From JBOGGN01 sp050744165 (lineage in GTDB: Bacteria; Actinomycetota; Acidimicrobiia; Acidimicrobiales; Palsa-688): a DNA stretch of 6,098 bases. Every line of letters starts with the position of its first letter. The first letter of the stretch is position 1. The position numbers were made by a program, and so were the translations under genes. Below the pieces are notes generated by a model. It had not been told where the DNA came from. It did no database searches and worked only from the letters and a program-made list of their open reading frames with translations. The stretch is from the NCBI GenBank assembly GCA_050744165.1, contig JBOGGN010000012.1, positions 1 through 6,098 of the forward strand. Reading direction: 5' to 3'. This document shows positions 1 to 5,442 of this stretch, one piece after another.

Positions 1-3
1 AGG

Positions 4-81
4 TCACCCAAACCCGCCCACCTCGGCGACGGTCACGACCTCGCCGCACTCGAACACCGCATTCCCACCAGCGACCCACAT
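4..81 (-). CDS. possible 25-residue small protein, unknown
   Basis: This short ORF reads leftward and ends with TGA at 4-6. It would encode 25 residues beginning MWVAGGNAVFECGEV and ending GGFG. In its favour is a good Shine-Dalgarno-like GGGAGAAGG (88-96) six bases before the ATG; a GTG lies directly upstream, so GTGATG offers two adjacent starts. It follows the hairpin that ends the ROK operon, so it would need its own promoter or read-through. I recognise no family, membrane segment or known motif; there is a single Cys. At this length chance cannot be excluded, and the plus strand is also open in all three frames here. It may be a real small protein, a leader peptide for a gene beyond the left edge, or nothing. 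Confidence 0.27.
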   Translation of the reverse strand: MWVAGGNAVFECGEVVTVAEVGGFG

Positions 82-166
82 CACGGTCCTTCTCCCTTTC
101 CGGCGCCGGCCCCCCCGCATCATCCGGGCCCGTCACGCAAGAGCGGCGCTGCGCTCCTGCATCCCA

Positions 167-198
167 TCAAAACACCGCGGCGGGCCGCGGTGTTTTGA
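167..198 (-). terminator. intrinsic terminator of the ACT-cupin-ROK operon
   Basis: A perfect 14-bp inverted repeat: left arm TCAAAACACCGCGG (167-180), loop CGGG (181-184), right arm CCGCGGTGTTTTGA (185-198). It begins three bases beyond the TAG stop of the ROK kinase gene. On the minus strand the GC-rich core is followed by TGTTTTGA, giving a short U-run, so it has the form of a factor-independent terminator. Its A/T-rich flanks are symmetrical, so it could also stop transcription on the plus strand. Confidence 0.85.
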
Positions 199-201
199 CA
201 T

Positions 202-1038
202 CTAAGCCTGGTCCCAGAGGCGGATGCCGCCAAGGATGCCGGCCGCGTTATCGATCAAGGTCACGTTCGGAGGCAGGTCGCCCTTGACCTTGGTCGAATT
301 GCCGCCCCCGAGGTACAGGTGGTCCCAACACAGGAGGGTGCGCAGGGTGTCGATCATGAGCTGCACCCGCTCGTTCCACTTGGGGTTACCGGCCTTTTTG
401 CGAGCCGCCTCGCCCAGGTACTCGTTGTACGTCTTTTTGTTGTGAAACGGGTGCTGGGCCAACTCCAAGTGGGGGCACAGCCGCCCTTGGTAGAACAGCC
501 CCGTCCCGATGCCGGTGCCCAGGGTCACCACCAGCTCGAGGCCGTCGCCGGTGACCACCGCCGCCCCCTGTAGGTCGGCGTCGTTGGCCACCTTGGCGGG
601 CTTGCCGAATGCGGTCGTGAGGGAGCTCTGAAGATCGAAGTTGGCCCAGGCGGCCACCAGTTCGGGTTCTGGCTTGCCGTCGGCACCCTTCTTGCTCAGG
701 AAATGGGGGGCGGTGAGGATATGCCCGTCGCGGACCATGCCGGGAAAGCCGAGCGAGATCCGGTCGAACAGGGGCAACTCGGCCACTAAGTCGGCGATGA
801 TCGTTACCAGGATCTGGGGCGTCAACGGGTAGGGGGTATCGTCTCGGACCCGCTCGTGGGCCATGGTGCCCGCGGAATCCAGCACCGAGGCCTTGATGCC
901 GGTCCCGCCTACGTCGATCGACAACGTGTCGGGCCCCTTGGTCGGCGCCGGTGCCGGCGCCTTGGGTGCTGACCTCGGTCTGGTCGACTGGACCGACCGT
1001 GTCGCCGGGGTTGAAGGGGTTGGCCTGGGTGCTGCCAC
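202..1038 (-). CDS. ROK-family sugar kinase, polyphosphate glucokinase-like
   Basis: Probable cytoplasmic ROK sugar kinase that phosphorylates a hexose, most likely glucose, using ATP or polyphosphate. The 278-residue product has the N-terminal phosphate loop DVGGTGIKASVLD (42-54), GFPG (98-101), the catalytic-base region ANDAD (151-155, Asp153 as likely base), the second phosphate loop LGTGIGTGLF (173-182) and the C-terminal nucleotide-site motif LYLGGGN (241-247). The ROK zinc-binding Cys cluster is absent, as in polyphosphate glucokinases. Oddly, the usual ELGH sugar-binding motif reads ELAQH (192-196), so substrate is uncertain. Residues 1-37 before the fold are rich in Pro, Ala, Thr and Arg and look disordered. 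The start is GTG with AAGG overlapping the upstream gene's stop; TTG at Leu39 would remove the tail but lacks better support. It is the last gene of a three-gene minus-strand operon. Family assignment is firm; glucose and the phosphate donor are inferences. Confidence 0.88.
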   Translation of the reverse strand: MAAPRPTPSTPATRSVQSTRPRSAPKAPAPAPTKGPDTLSIDVGGTGIKASVLDSAGTMAHERVRDDTPYPLTPQILVTIIADLVAELPLFDRISLGFPGMVRDGHILTAPHFLSKKGADGKPEPELVAAWANFDLQSSLTTAFGKPAKVANDADLQGAAVVTGDGLELVVTLGTGIGTGLFYQGRLCPHLELAQHPFHNKKTYNEYLGEAARKKAGNPKWNERVQLMIDTLRTLLCWDHLYLGGGNSTKVKGDLPPNVTLIDNAAGILGGIRLWDQA

Positions 1039-1048
1039 CGTGGTGACC

Positions 1049-1471
1049 TTAGACGGTGGGCCGAGCCCTCCCGGGCTCCCAGCCCGACGGGGCCAGTTCG
1101 AAGCCCGCGAAATCGAAGGCGGGAGACACGGTGCAGCCGACCAGCACCCAGCCGCTGAGGGGGCGAGCCGCCTGCCAGCTTCCCGGCGCCACCACTGCCT
1201 GGGGACGCTGGCCGGCGGCGAGGTCGGACCCCATGATCACGGTGGCGACGGCCACTCCGTCGGCCGACTGGGAGAGCTCCAGGGGGCCGCCGGCGTACAG
1301 GTGCCACACCTCGGTCCGGTCGATGCGGTGCCAGCGGGAGCGCTCTCCCGCCTGTAGCAGGAAGTAGATGGCGCTCCCGGCGCCGTCGTGGTCCCGCCAT
1401 GTCTGCCGGTAGCGCCCACCCTCGGGGTGTGGCGACAGGTTCAGCAGCTCAACGATCTCGTGAGGCTCCAT
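1049..1471 (-). CDS. DUF985 / cupin_5 family protein
   Basis: A 140-residue single-domain beta-barrel protein of the DUF985 (cupin_5) family. Hallmarks in order: PHPEGGRYRQTW (14-25), SAIYFLL (33-39), SRWHRIDRTEVWHLY (45-59), VVAPGSWQAA (93-102) and GCTVSPAFDFAGFEL (112-126). His48, Glu54 and His57 are placed as cupin metal or ligand residues would be. Length fits the family. Members are linked by fold to sugar-modifying or metal-binding cupins, but no reaction is settled for most, so none is assigned. The frame is open upstream to 1558, but ATG at 1471 starts right before the conserved region and has AAGGGGA four bases upstream. It lies 47 bp after the ACT-domain gene and about 10 bp before the ROK kinase gene, so all three are probably cotranscribed. 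A role on a sugar or sugar-phosphate shared with the kinase is a guess from position. Confidence 0.9.
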   Translation of the reverse strand: MEPHEIVELLNLSPHPEGGRYRQTWRDHDGAGSAIYFLLQAGERSRWHRIDRTEVWHLYAGGPLELSQSADGVAVATVIMGSDLAAGQRPQAVVAPGSWQAARPLSGWVLVGCTVSPAFDFAGFELAPSGWEPGRARPTV

Positions 1472-1475
1472 CGAG

Positions 1476-1482
1476 TCCCCTT
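1476..1482 (-). promoter_or_regulatory. ribosome binding site of the DUF985 gene
   Basis: AAGGGGA on the minus strand lies four bases before ATG 1471. It decides the start, since the same frame stays open for 29 more codons upstream and those codons carry no family motif. Confidence 0.7.
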
Positions 1483-1518
1483 GCAGGGTCCGCAGTCGGC
1501 CGGGCGAGCGGTCAGCGG

Positions 1519-2166
1519 TCAGGAGATGCGGCTGGCCGGCGCCACCACGCGGTGGCACACCGCCATGAGCGCCTCGGCCCGCGCCACTTCAGAGGCGGTG
1601 AACCGCACGGACGCGTCGCGGGCCGCGAAACCCACTCGGGATGGGTTCAGTTGGTCGTCGGGCACAGCCAGGACCCACCAGGGCCCCGAAGCATCGCCGC
1701 CCAACTCTGAGGGGAGGGTCGTCTCCTTAGTCACCACCGCCGAGCGCAAGGCGACGGCTCGCTGTCCGGCCTGGATCCGCACTGCCTCCTCGGGCGACCA
1801 GATCCACGCCCGGTCAGTGGCGCAGATCTCCGAAAGGGACTGGGCCAGGGCAAGGTCGCTGTCGTCGGCCCCCAGGGCGTAGCCGACCCAATACAGGGCG
1901 CGCACGACGGGGTCGACGATGCCCGAGTCGCCTCGAACGGACAGAAGGGAACCCGCATCGGCATCAGTCAAGGCTGCTCCCAACGCTTCGGGCGGGCAGG
2001 CGTCGGGCAACGAGACCAGGATCTCGTCCACGCTTCGCTCCCCGTCGATCTCGTGGATGTCCAGCGACATCACGTTGGCCCCCGCGGTCGCCAGCGCCGC
2101 TGCCGCCTTCGCCAAGGCTCCCGGCCGGTCTGGCAACTCGATACGGATCCGGTATCGGTCGGCCAT
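1519..2166 (-). CDS. ACT-domain protein with unassigned C-terminal domain
   Basis: A 215-residue protein, probably cytoplasmic. Residues 4-78 form an ACT domain: RIRIELPDRPGALAKAAAAL, then the strand NVMSLDIHEI (31-40) and a second beta strand SVDEILVSL (45-53). The DRPG turn is the usual ACT ligand-binding turn, so an amino acid or similar small ligand is likely. Residues 85-215 hold no motif I can name. The ending RFTASEVARAEALMAVCHRV (188-207) resembles the last helix of GAF-like domains, so a degenerate GAF sensor is possible. No catalytic domain is seen. ATG 2166 is chosen because it opens the ACT strand directly; TTG 2175 is an alternative, and neither has a strong ribosome site, which leaves leaderless or short-leader translation possible. 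It is first of the minus-strand operon, with a divergent promoter region upstream. A sensor or regulatory role is inferred from the domain only. Confidence 0.85.
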   Translation of the reverse strand: MADRYRIRIELPDRPGALAKAAAALATAGANVMSLDIHEIDGERSVDEILVSLPDACPPEALGAALTDADAGSLLSVRGDSGIVDPVVRALYWVGYALGADDSDLALAQSLSEICATDRAWIWSPEEAVRIQAGQRAVALRSAVVTKETTLPSELGGDASGPWWVLAVPDDQLNPSRVGFAARDASVRFTASEVARAEALMAVCHRVVAPASRIS

Positions 2167-2187
2167 GGGTACCAAGGTAGCGGTGGT

Positions 2188-2264
2188 CTGAGAAGTTTGC
2201 TGTGGTCATACTGAGAATAGTTTGCTCAACGTAGCGCGACTTCGGCCGTTCCGCTCGTTCTCAG
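2188..2264. promoter_or_regulatory. divergent promoter region with CTGAGAA repeats
   Basis: The 186-bp gap 2167-2352 separates two divergent genes. It holds two direct copies of a box: CTGAGAAGTTTGCT (2188-2201) and CTGAGAATAGTTTGCT (2211-2226), starts 23 bp apart and identical except for a two-base TA insertion. The same seven-base core occurs inverted as TTCTCAG (2258-2264). The region is more A/T-rich than its surroundings. No convincing -35/-10 pair can be set for either direction. I infer binding sites for a regulator controlling the ACT operon, the small membrane gene, or both. The rest of the gap shows nothing else I can name. Confidence 0.4.
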
Positions 2265-2336
2265 CTGTTTCCCAGCGATTCCACTCCGGAAACTCAGCGA
2301 TCGCGCCGATAGTGAAGGTAGGACCCCTTGCCGGAG

Positions 2337-2344
2337 AGAAGGGA
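2337..2344 (+). promoter_or_regulatory. ribosome binding site of the 79-residue membrane gene
   Basis: AGAAGGGA, inside the longer purine run GGAGAGAAGGGA (2333-2344), ends eight bases before ATG 2353. This is one of the clearest ribosome sites in the window and is the main reason to accept the small gene as real. Confidence 0.7.
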
Positions 2345-2352
2345 CAGATCTC

Positions 2353-2592
2353 ATGCACATCCTCGGCTTCGCCTCATCGTTCGGGTTGTTCTTTCTGGTG
2401 TGCCTCGCCACCGCCGTCTTGCTGGGCGCGGCGGTGATGGGGCTGGCCCGCATGCAGAGGGTGACCGTCCCCGTCGGCGGCGACAGCGAGCGTTCGCCGC
2501 GGCCTGAGGTGCACCGCAGCGAGGTCGCGTCGCGGTTCAGCGCCGATCGGGTGTCGAGCCCCGGCGGCTGCACCTTCGGCCCGCGCCTGTAG
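2353..2592 (+). CDS. small single-pass membrane protein, unknown
   Basis: A 79-residue protein I cannot assign to a family. Residues 4-32 are strongly hydrophobic (LGFASSFGLFFLVCLATAVL, then LGAAVMGL) and form one transmembrane helix or an uncleaved signal anchor. ARMQR follows, a positive edge that favours a cytoplasmic C-terminus. The tail (35-79) is polar, rich in Arg, Ser, Pro and Gly, and probably unstructured; it has one Cys (73). ATG is preceded by a strong ribosome site. It is divergent from the ACT gene and lies 62 bp before the methyltransferase gene, so it may open that operon. The gap between them contains the palindromic CCGACGGCCCCGTCGG (about 2596-2611), which could be a weak attenuator. 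The alternative is that the ORF is chance, but start signal and hydrophobic pattern argue against that. Confidence 0.6.
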   Translation: MHILGFASSFGLFFLVCLATAVLLGAAVMGLARMQRVTVPVGGDSERSPRPEVHRSEVASRFSADRVSSPGGCTFGPRL

Positions 2593-2654
2593 CTCCCCGA
2601 CGGCCCCGTCGGCCCCCGGCGCTCGTTCCCTGCCCGGGGCGCTAGACAGAGGGC

Positions 2655-3404
2655 GTGGCGCAACTCGACGACATCCGGCGGTGGTGGGACGAAGATGCCG
2701 CCGTCTACGACAAGGCCCCCAATCACAACCCGAGCTTCGGTCCCGAACGGGCCGCCTGGACGGCGGCCGTTGAGCAGCTGCTCCCCCAAGCTCCGGCCCG
2801 GGTGCTCGACTGCGGCGCCGGCACTGGTTTCCTCACCCTGATCGCGGCCCGGCTGGGCCACCGAGTCACCGCGGTCGACCTTTCCGAGGGCATGCTCAGC
2901 CGGCTGGAGGCCAAGGCCGCGGCCGCGGGTCTGTCAGGGCGCATCGAGGTGGTGCACGCGTCCGCGGCCGAGCCGCCGCCGGGTAGCTGGGACGCGGTGA
3001 TGGAGCGGCACCTGTTGTGGACCATGCCCGACGCCGTGGTCGCCTTGGGTGCATGGCGGGATGTGTCGCGGCGCCTGGTCCTGATCGAGAGCCTCTGGGG
3101 CAGCGCCGACCCGTGGATGCGGGTTCGGGCCCGGCTGGCGACCGACTTCGATCGCTGGCAGCGGCGCACCAACGACCACCACGCCGAATATCCCGACCAC
3201 TTGCGGTCCTCTCTGCCCCTGGGCCGAGGGGCGTCACCCGAACAGCTCATCGAGGCGGTGGAGGCGGCGGGCTGGTCGGCACCGCGCCTGATCCGCCTTC
3301 AGGGGGTCGAGTGGGCGATGCGCCTGCGCCTTTCCCCACTGCAACGGCTGCTCGGCCCCACTCCCCGTTTCGCCATCGCCGCAGACGGGGGCGGCCGGCG
3401 GTGA
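2655..3404 (+). CDS. class I SAM-dependent methyltransferase
   Basis: A 249-residue cytoplasmic methyltransferase of the Rossmann-like class I type. The N-terminal helix has the small-molecule methyltransferase pattern WWDEDAAVYDK (10-20). Motif I is VLDCGAGTG (50-58), which binds SAM; the acidic residue ending strand 2 is Asp75 in VTAVDLS; motif IV lies near WDAVMERHLLWTM (112-124); LVLIESLWG (141-149) is a later core strand. The region 150-249 is basic and likely forms the acceptor lid. Substrate cannot be read from sequence, and it lacks the clear signatures I expect of UbiE/MenG quinone methyltransferases. The only usable start is GTG 2655, since an in-frame TAG lies at 2643; AGAGGG sits only one base upstream, so initiation may be weak. 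The TGA stop overlaps the menB GTG in GTGA, which implies translational coupling. A menaquinone-related acceptor is possible from context, not shown. Confidence 0.85.
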   Translation: MAQLDDIRRWWDEDAAVYDKAPNHNPSFGPERAAWTAAVEQLLPQAPARVLDCGAGTGFLTLIAARLGHRVTAVDLSEGMLSRLEAKAAAAGLSGRIEVVHASAAEPPPGSWDAVMERHLLWTMPDAVVALGAWRDVSRRLVLIESLWGSADPWMRVRARLATDFDRWQRRTNDHHAEYPDHLRSSLPLGRGASPEQLIEAVEAAGWSAPRLIRLQGVEWAMRLRLSPLQRLLGPTPRFAIAADGGGRR

Positions 3405-4312
3405 TCTCCGAGCTGTTCGACCCTTCGGCCTGGCAGAAGGTCGAGGGGTTCGACTTCACCGACATCACCTACCACCGGGCGCTCGGCCAGGGAACGGTCC
3501 GGGTGGCATTCGACCGGCCCGAGGTGCGCAACGCCTTTCGGCCCCACACCGTCGACGAGCTCTACCGGGCCCTGGACCACGCCCGGATGACGCCCGACGT
3601 GGGTTGCGTGGTCCTGACCGGGAACGGGCCGTCCCCCAAGGACGGTGGCTGGGCGTTCTGCTCGGGCGGAGACCAGCGCATCCGAGGCCGCGACGGGTAC
3701 CGCTATGAGCCAAGCGCGGGCGCGCCGGAGGCACCGGGCGCATCGGGCGTAGCCGCAACCGGGCGGTTGCACATCCTGGAGGTCCAGCGGCTGATCCGCT
3801 TCATGCCCAAGGTGGTGATCTGCGTGGTCCCCGGGTGGGCCGTAGGCGGCGGGCACAGCCTGCACGTGGTGTGCGATCTCACCATTGCCAGCGCCGAGCA
3901 TGGCCACTTCAAGCAGACCGACGCCGATGTGGCCAGCTTCGACGCCGGCTTCGGGTCGGCGTACCTCGCCCGCCAGGTCGGGCAGAAACGAGCCCGCGAG
4001 ATCTTTTTCCTCGGCCGCACCTACTCCGCCGCCGAGGCCCATCAGATGGGGATGGTCAACGCGGTGGTGCCCCACGCCGACCTGGAGCGGGTGGCCCTCG
4101 AGTGGGCCGCCGAGGTCAACGCCAAGAGCCCAACCTCGCAGCGGATGCTGAAGTTCGCTTTCAACCTGATCGACGACGGCCTGGTGGGCCAGCAGGTCTT
4201 CGCCGGGGAGGCCACTCGTCTGGCGTACATGACCGATGAGGCGGCCGAGGGCCGCGACGCCTTCCTCGAGAAGCGGCGGCCGGACTGGTCGGCCTTCCCC
4301 TGGTACTACTGA
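3401..4312 (+). CDS. menB: 1,4-dihydroxy-2-naphthoyl-CoA synthase
   Basis: MenB closes the second ring of menaquinone: it converts o-succinylbenzoyl-CoA to 1,4-dihydroxy-2-naphthoyl-CoA in the cytoplasm. The 303-residue crotonase-fold protein closely resembles mycobacterial MenB throughout: RPEVRNAFRPHTVDELY (39-55), GGWAFCSGGDQRIRG (82-96), WAVGGGHSLHVVCDL (146-160), QTDADVASFDAGFGSAYLAR (172-191) and a C-terminal FPWYY. Oxyanion-hole glycines lie in the SGGD and GGGH segments. Asp174, Asp181, Ser186 and Tyr276 correspond to mycobacterial active-site residues. Asp174 in QTDAD, where E. coli MenB has Gly, marks the type that does not need bicarbonate as cofactor. A Gly/Ala/Pro-rich mobile loop (104-119) is family-typical. 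GTG 3401 gives the normal N-terminus and overlaps the methyltransferase stop by 4 bp; the frame is open upstream for 128 codons but that stretch is only methyltransferase shadow. No other men gene is in the window. Confidence 0.97.
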   Translation: MISELFDPSAWQKVEGFDFTDITYHRALGQGTVRVAFDRPEVRNAFRPHTVDELYRALDHARMTPDVGCVVLTGNGPSPKDGGWAFCSGGDQRIRGRDGYRYEPSAGAPEAPGASGVAATGRLHILEVQRLIRFMPKVVICVVPGWAVGGGHSLHVVCDLTIASAEHGHFKQTDADVASFDAGFGSAYLARQVGQKRAREIFFLGRTYSAAEAHQMGMVNAVVPHADLERVALEWAAEVNAKSPTSQRMLKFAFNLIDDGLVGQQVFAGEATRLAYMTDEAAEGRDAFLEKRRPDWSAFPWYY

Positions 4313-4335
4313 GGTCCCGCCTAACGCCCACGCCA

Positions 4336-4382
4336 GGGTGACCCGAATACCTACCGCATAGGTCCAGGTTTTCGGGCCACCC
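4336..4382 (+). terminator. imperfect hairpin after menB, likely terminator
   Basis: A 17-bp inverted repeat starts 24 bases after the menB stop: arms 4336-4352 (GGGTGACCCGAATACCT) and 4366-4382 (AGGTTTTCGGGCCACCC), loop 13 bases, two mismatches. No U-run follows, as is common in high-GC actinomycetes, so it may act as a U-less terminator or as a 3' stabiliser of the menB message. Confidence 0.55.
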
Positions 4383-4385
4383 ACC

Positions 4386-4414
4386 GGGGCAAGGCTGGAA
4401 AAAGGCCTCGCCCC
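4386..4414 (+). terminator. second hairpin after menB
   Basis: Arms GGGGCAAGGC (4386-4395) and GCCTCGCCCC (4405-4414) pair with one mismatch around the A-rich loop TGGAAAAAG. It begins three bases after the previous hairpin, so the two form a tandem pair. There is no U-run. I take it as part of the same termination region; an RNA-level regulatory role is also possible. Confidence 0.45.
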
Positions 4415-4461
4415 GCTCTGCGCCGCTCACAGGAAGGGGCATCGGTCGATTCCGCGGCTAG

Positions 4462-4477
4462 CCGACCCGGCGGTCGG
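4462..4477. repeat. small perfect inverted repeat before the MpaB-like gene
   Basis: CCGACC (4462-4467), loop CGGC, GGTCGG (4472-4477): a perfect 6-bp stem 36 bases before the GTG start of the next gene. It may be an operator or a leader hairpin near the ribosome site. Such stems are frequent by chance at this GC content. I see no clear promoter in the 201-bp gap 4313-4513. Confidence 0.25.
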
Positions 4478-4513
4478 ATGCCCAGAGCGGCCAGAGGGCC
4501 AGTACCGTGAGCC

Positions 4514-5434
4514 GTGGTGTCCCTGAACCCGATCCCGATGGACCCGCTGGCGTCGTTCCGCCAGGCCGTGCAGCGGCCGGTGCGGCAGGCGTTCGGGGCG
4601 GACCGCTTCCCTGAAGAGCAGTACACCGAGCCCGCCGGCGACCCGGGCCTGTTCGGGCCCGGCAGTGCTACCTGGGTGGTCCACGGCGACGCCGCGATGC
4701 TGATCGGCGGCGTGAGCGCCGTCATCCTCCAGAGCCTGCACCCCCTCGCCATGGCCGGGGTGGCCGATCATTCCGATTGGAAACAGCGGCCGTTCCAGCG
4801 GCTGTCAAGGACCTCGTCGTTCGTGACCGCCACCACCTTTGGGGCCACGCCGGTCGTCGACGCCATCATCGACACCGTCAAGGCGGTGCACACCAAGGTG
4901 GTCGGCACCGCCCCCGACGGCCGGCACTACGAGGCCGGCGACCCGGATCTGCTGCGGTGGATCCACGTGGCCGAGGTGTCGAGCTTCTTGGCCGCCCACC
5001 GCCGCTTCGGCCTCCTGCCGATCACGCCCGCCGACCAGGACCGGTACTACGACGAGGTGCGGGTGGTGGCCGAGCGCCTCGGCGCCACCCGGGTGCCCCG
5101 CAGCCGCGCTGAGGTGGCCGCCTACTTCGAGGCCGTTCGGCCGGAGCTGATAGCCGGGCGCCAAGCCCGGGAAGCGGTCCACGACCTGATGAACCCCCAT
5201 TTCCCGGACCGGGCTGTGCAGGCCGGCTACATGGTCGCCATCCACGGAGCCATCGCCTTGCTGCCCGACTGGGCGCGGCGGATGCTCCGGCTCAACGAGC
5301 GGCCGGCATTCGAGCTGGTCACTACCCGAGCATCGGTCCACGCGCTGCTCAACACGCTCCGGGTGGCTGGTGGGGGAGCACCAATCCCGCTTCGTCAGGC
5401 GTGGGCCCGTTGCTCCGCCCCCAGTGGCAGCTGA
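4514..5434 (+). CDS. MpaB/DUF2236-family putative oxygenase
   Basis: A 306-residue protein of the DUF2236 family, which includes latex-clearing protein Lcp and fungal MpaB; characterised members are heme enzymes that oxidatively cleave C=C bonds. The substrate here is unknown, and most actinobacterial members are uncharacterised. Family marks in order: FGPGSATWVVHGD (47-59), the helix AMLIGGVSAVILQSLHPLAM (61-80), AGVADHSDW (81-89), RLSRTSSFV (96-104), FGATPVVDAI (109-118), DPDLLRWIHVAEVSSFL (143-159) and a C-terminal helical half to LLPDWARRML (249-258). His76, His86 and His151 are the conserved-looking histidines, candidates for heme or active-site roles. There is no signal peptide, so it is probably cytoplasmic. 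Length is normal. GTG 4514 is adjacent to GTG 4517; the nearest purine run, AGAGGG, is somewhat distant. It is separated from menB by hairpins, so probably its own unit with the following small gene. Confidence 0.87.
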   Translation: MVSLNPIPMDPLASFRQAVQRPVRQAFGADRFPEEQYTEPAGDPGLFGPGSATWVVHGDAAMLIGGVSAVILQSLHPLAMAGVADHSDWKQRPFQRLSRTSSFVTATTFGATPVVDAIIDTVKAVHTKVVGTAPDGRHYEAGDPDLLRWIHVAEVSSFLAAHRRFGLLPITPADQDRYYDEVRVVAERLGATRVPRSRAEVAAYFEAVRPELIAGRQAREAVHDLMNPHFPDRAVQAGYMVAIHGAIALLPDWARRMLRLNERPAFELVTTRASVHALLNTLRVAGGGAPIPLRQAWARCSAPSGS

Positions 5435-5442
5435 TTGGCGCG

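Noticed and set aside
100..156. CCGGCGCCGG palindrome (100-109) and the GAGCG/CGCTC stem (141-156) as regulatory sites
   Set aside because: Short G/C palindromes are common by chance at this composition, and nothing else supports them.
944..961. GGCGCCGG-TG-CCGGCGCC inverted repeat as a regulatory hairpin
   Set aside because: It lies inside the codons for the Ala/Pro-rich N-terminus of the ROK protein and is explained by repeated GCC/CCG-type codons.
863..1882. Plus-strand ORFs opposite the ROK, DUF985 and ACT genes
   Set aside because: The minus-strand products have recognisable family motifs; the plus-strand translations are Ala/Gly/Arg-rich shadows.
2226..2861. Minus-strand ORF of 211 codons opposite the small membrane gene and the methyltransferase start
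   Set aside because: Its product is low-complexity Arg/Pro/Gly sequence with no motif, and it opposes two better supported genes with clear family or start signals.
3017..3400. 128-codon in-frame extension upstream of menB
   Set aside because: It lies wholly inside the methyltransferase gene in another frame, is Arg/Pro/Gly-rich without motifs, and the MenB family N-terminus is already complete from GTG 3401.
3299..4384. Minus-strand ORF of 361 codons opposite menB
   Set aside because: It is the complement of a firmly identified menB; long antisense frames are expected at this GC content.
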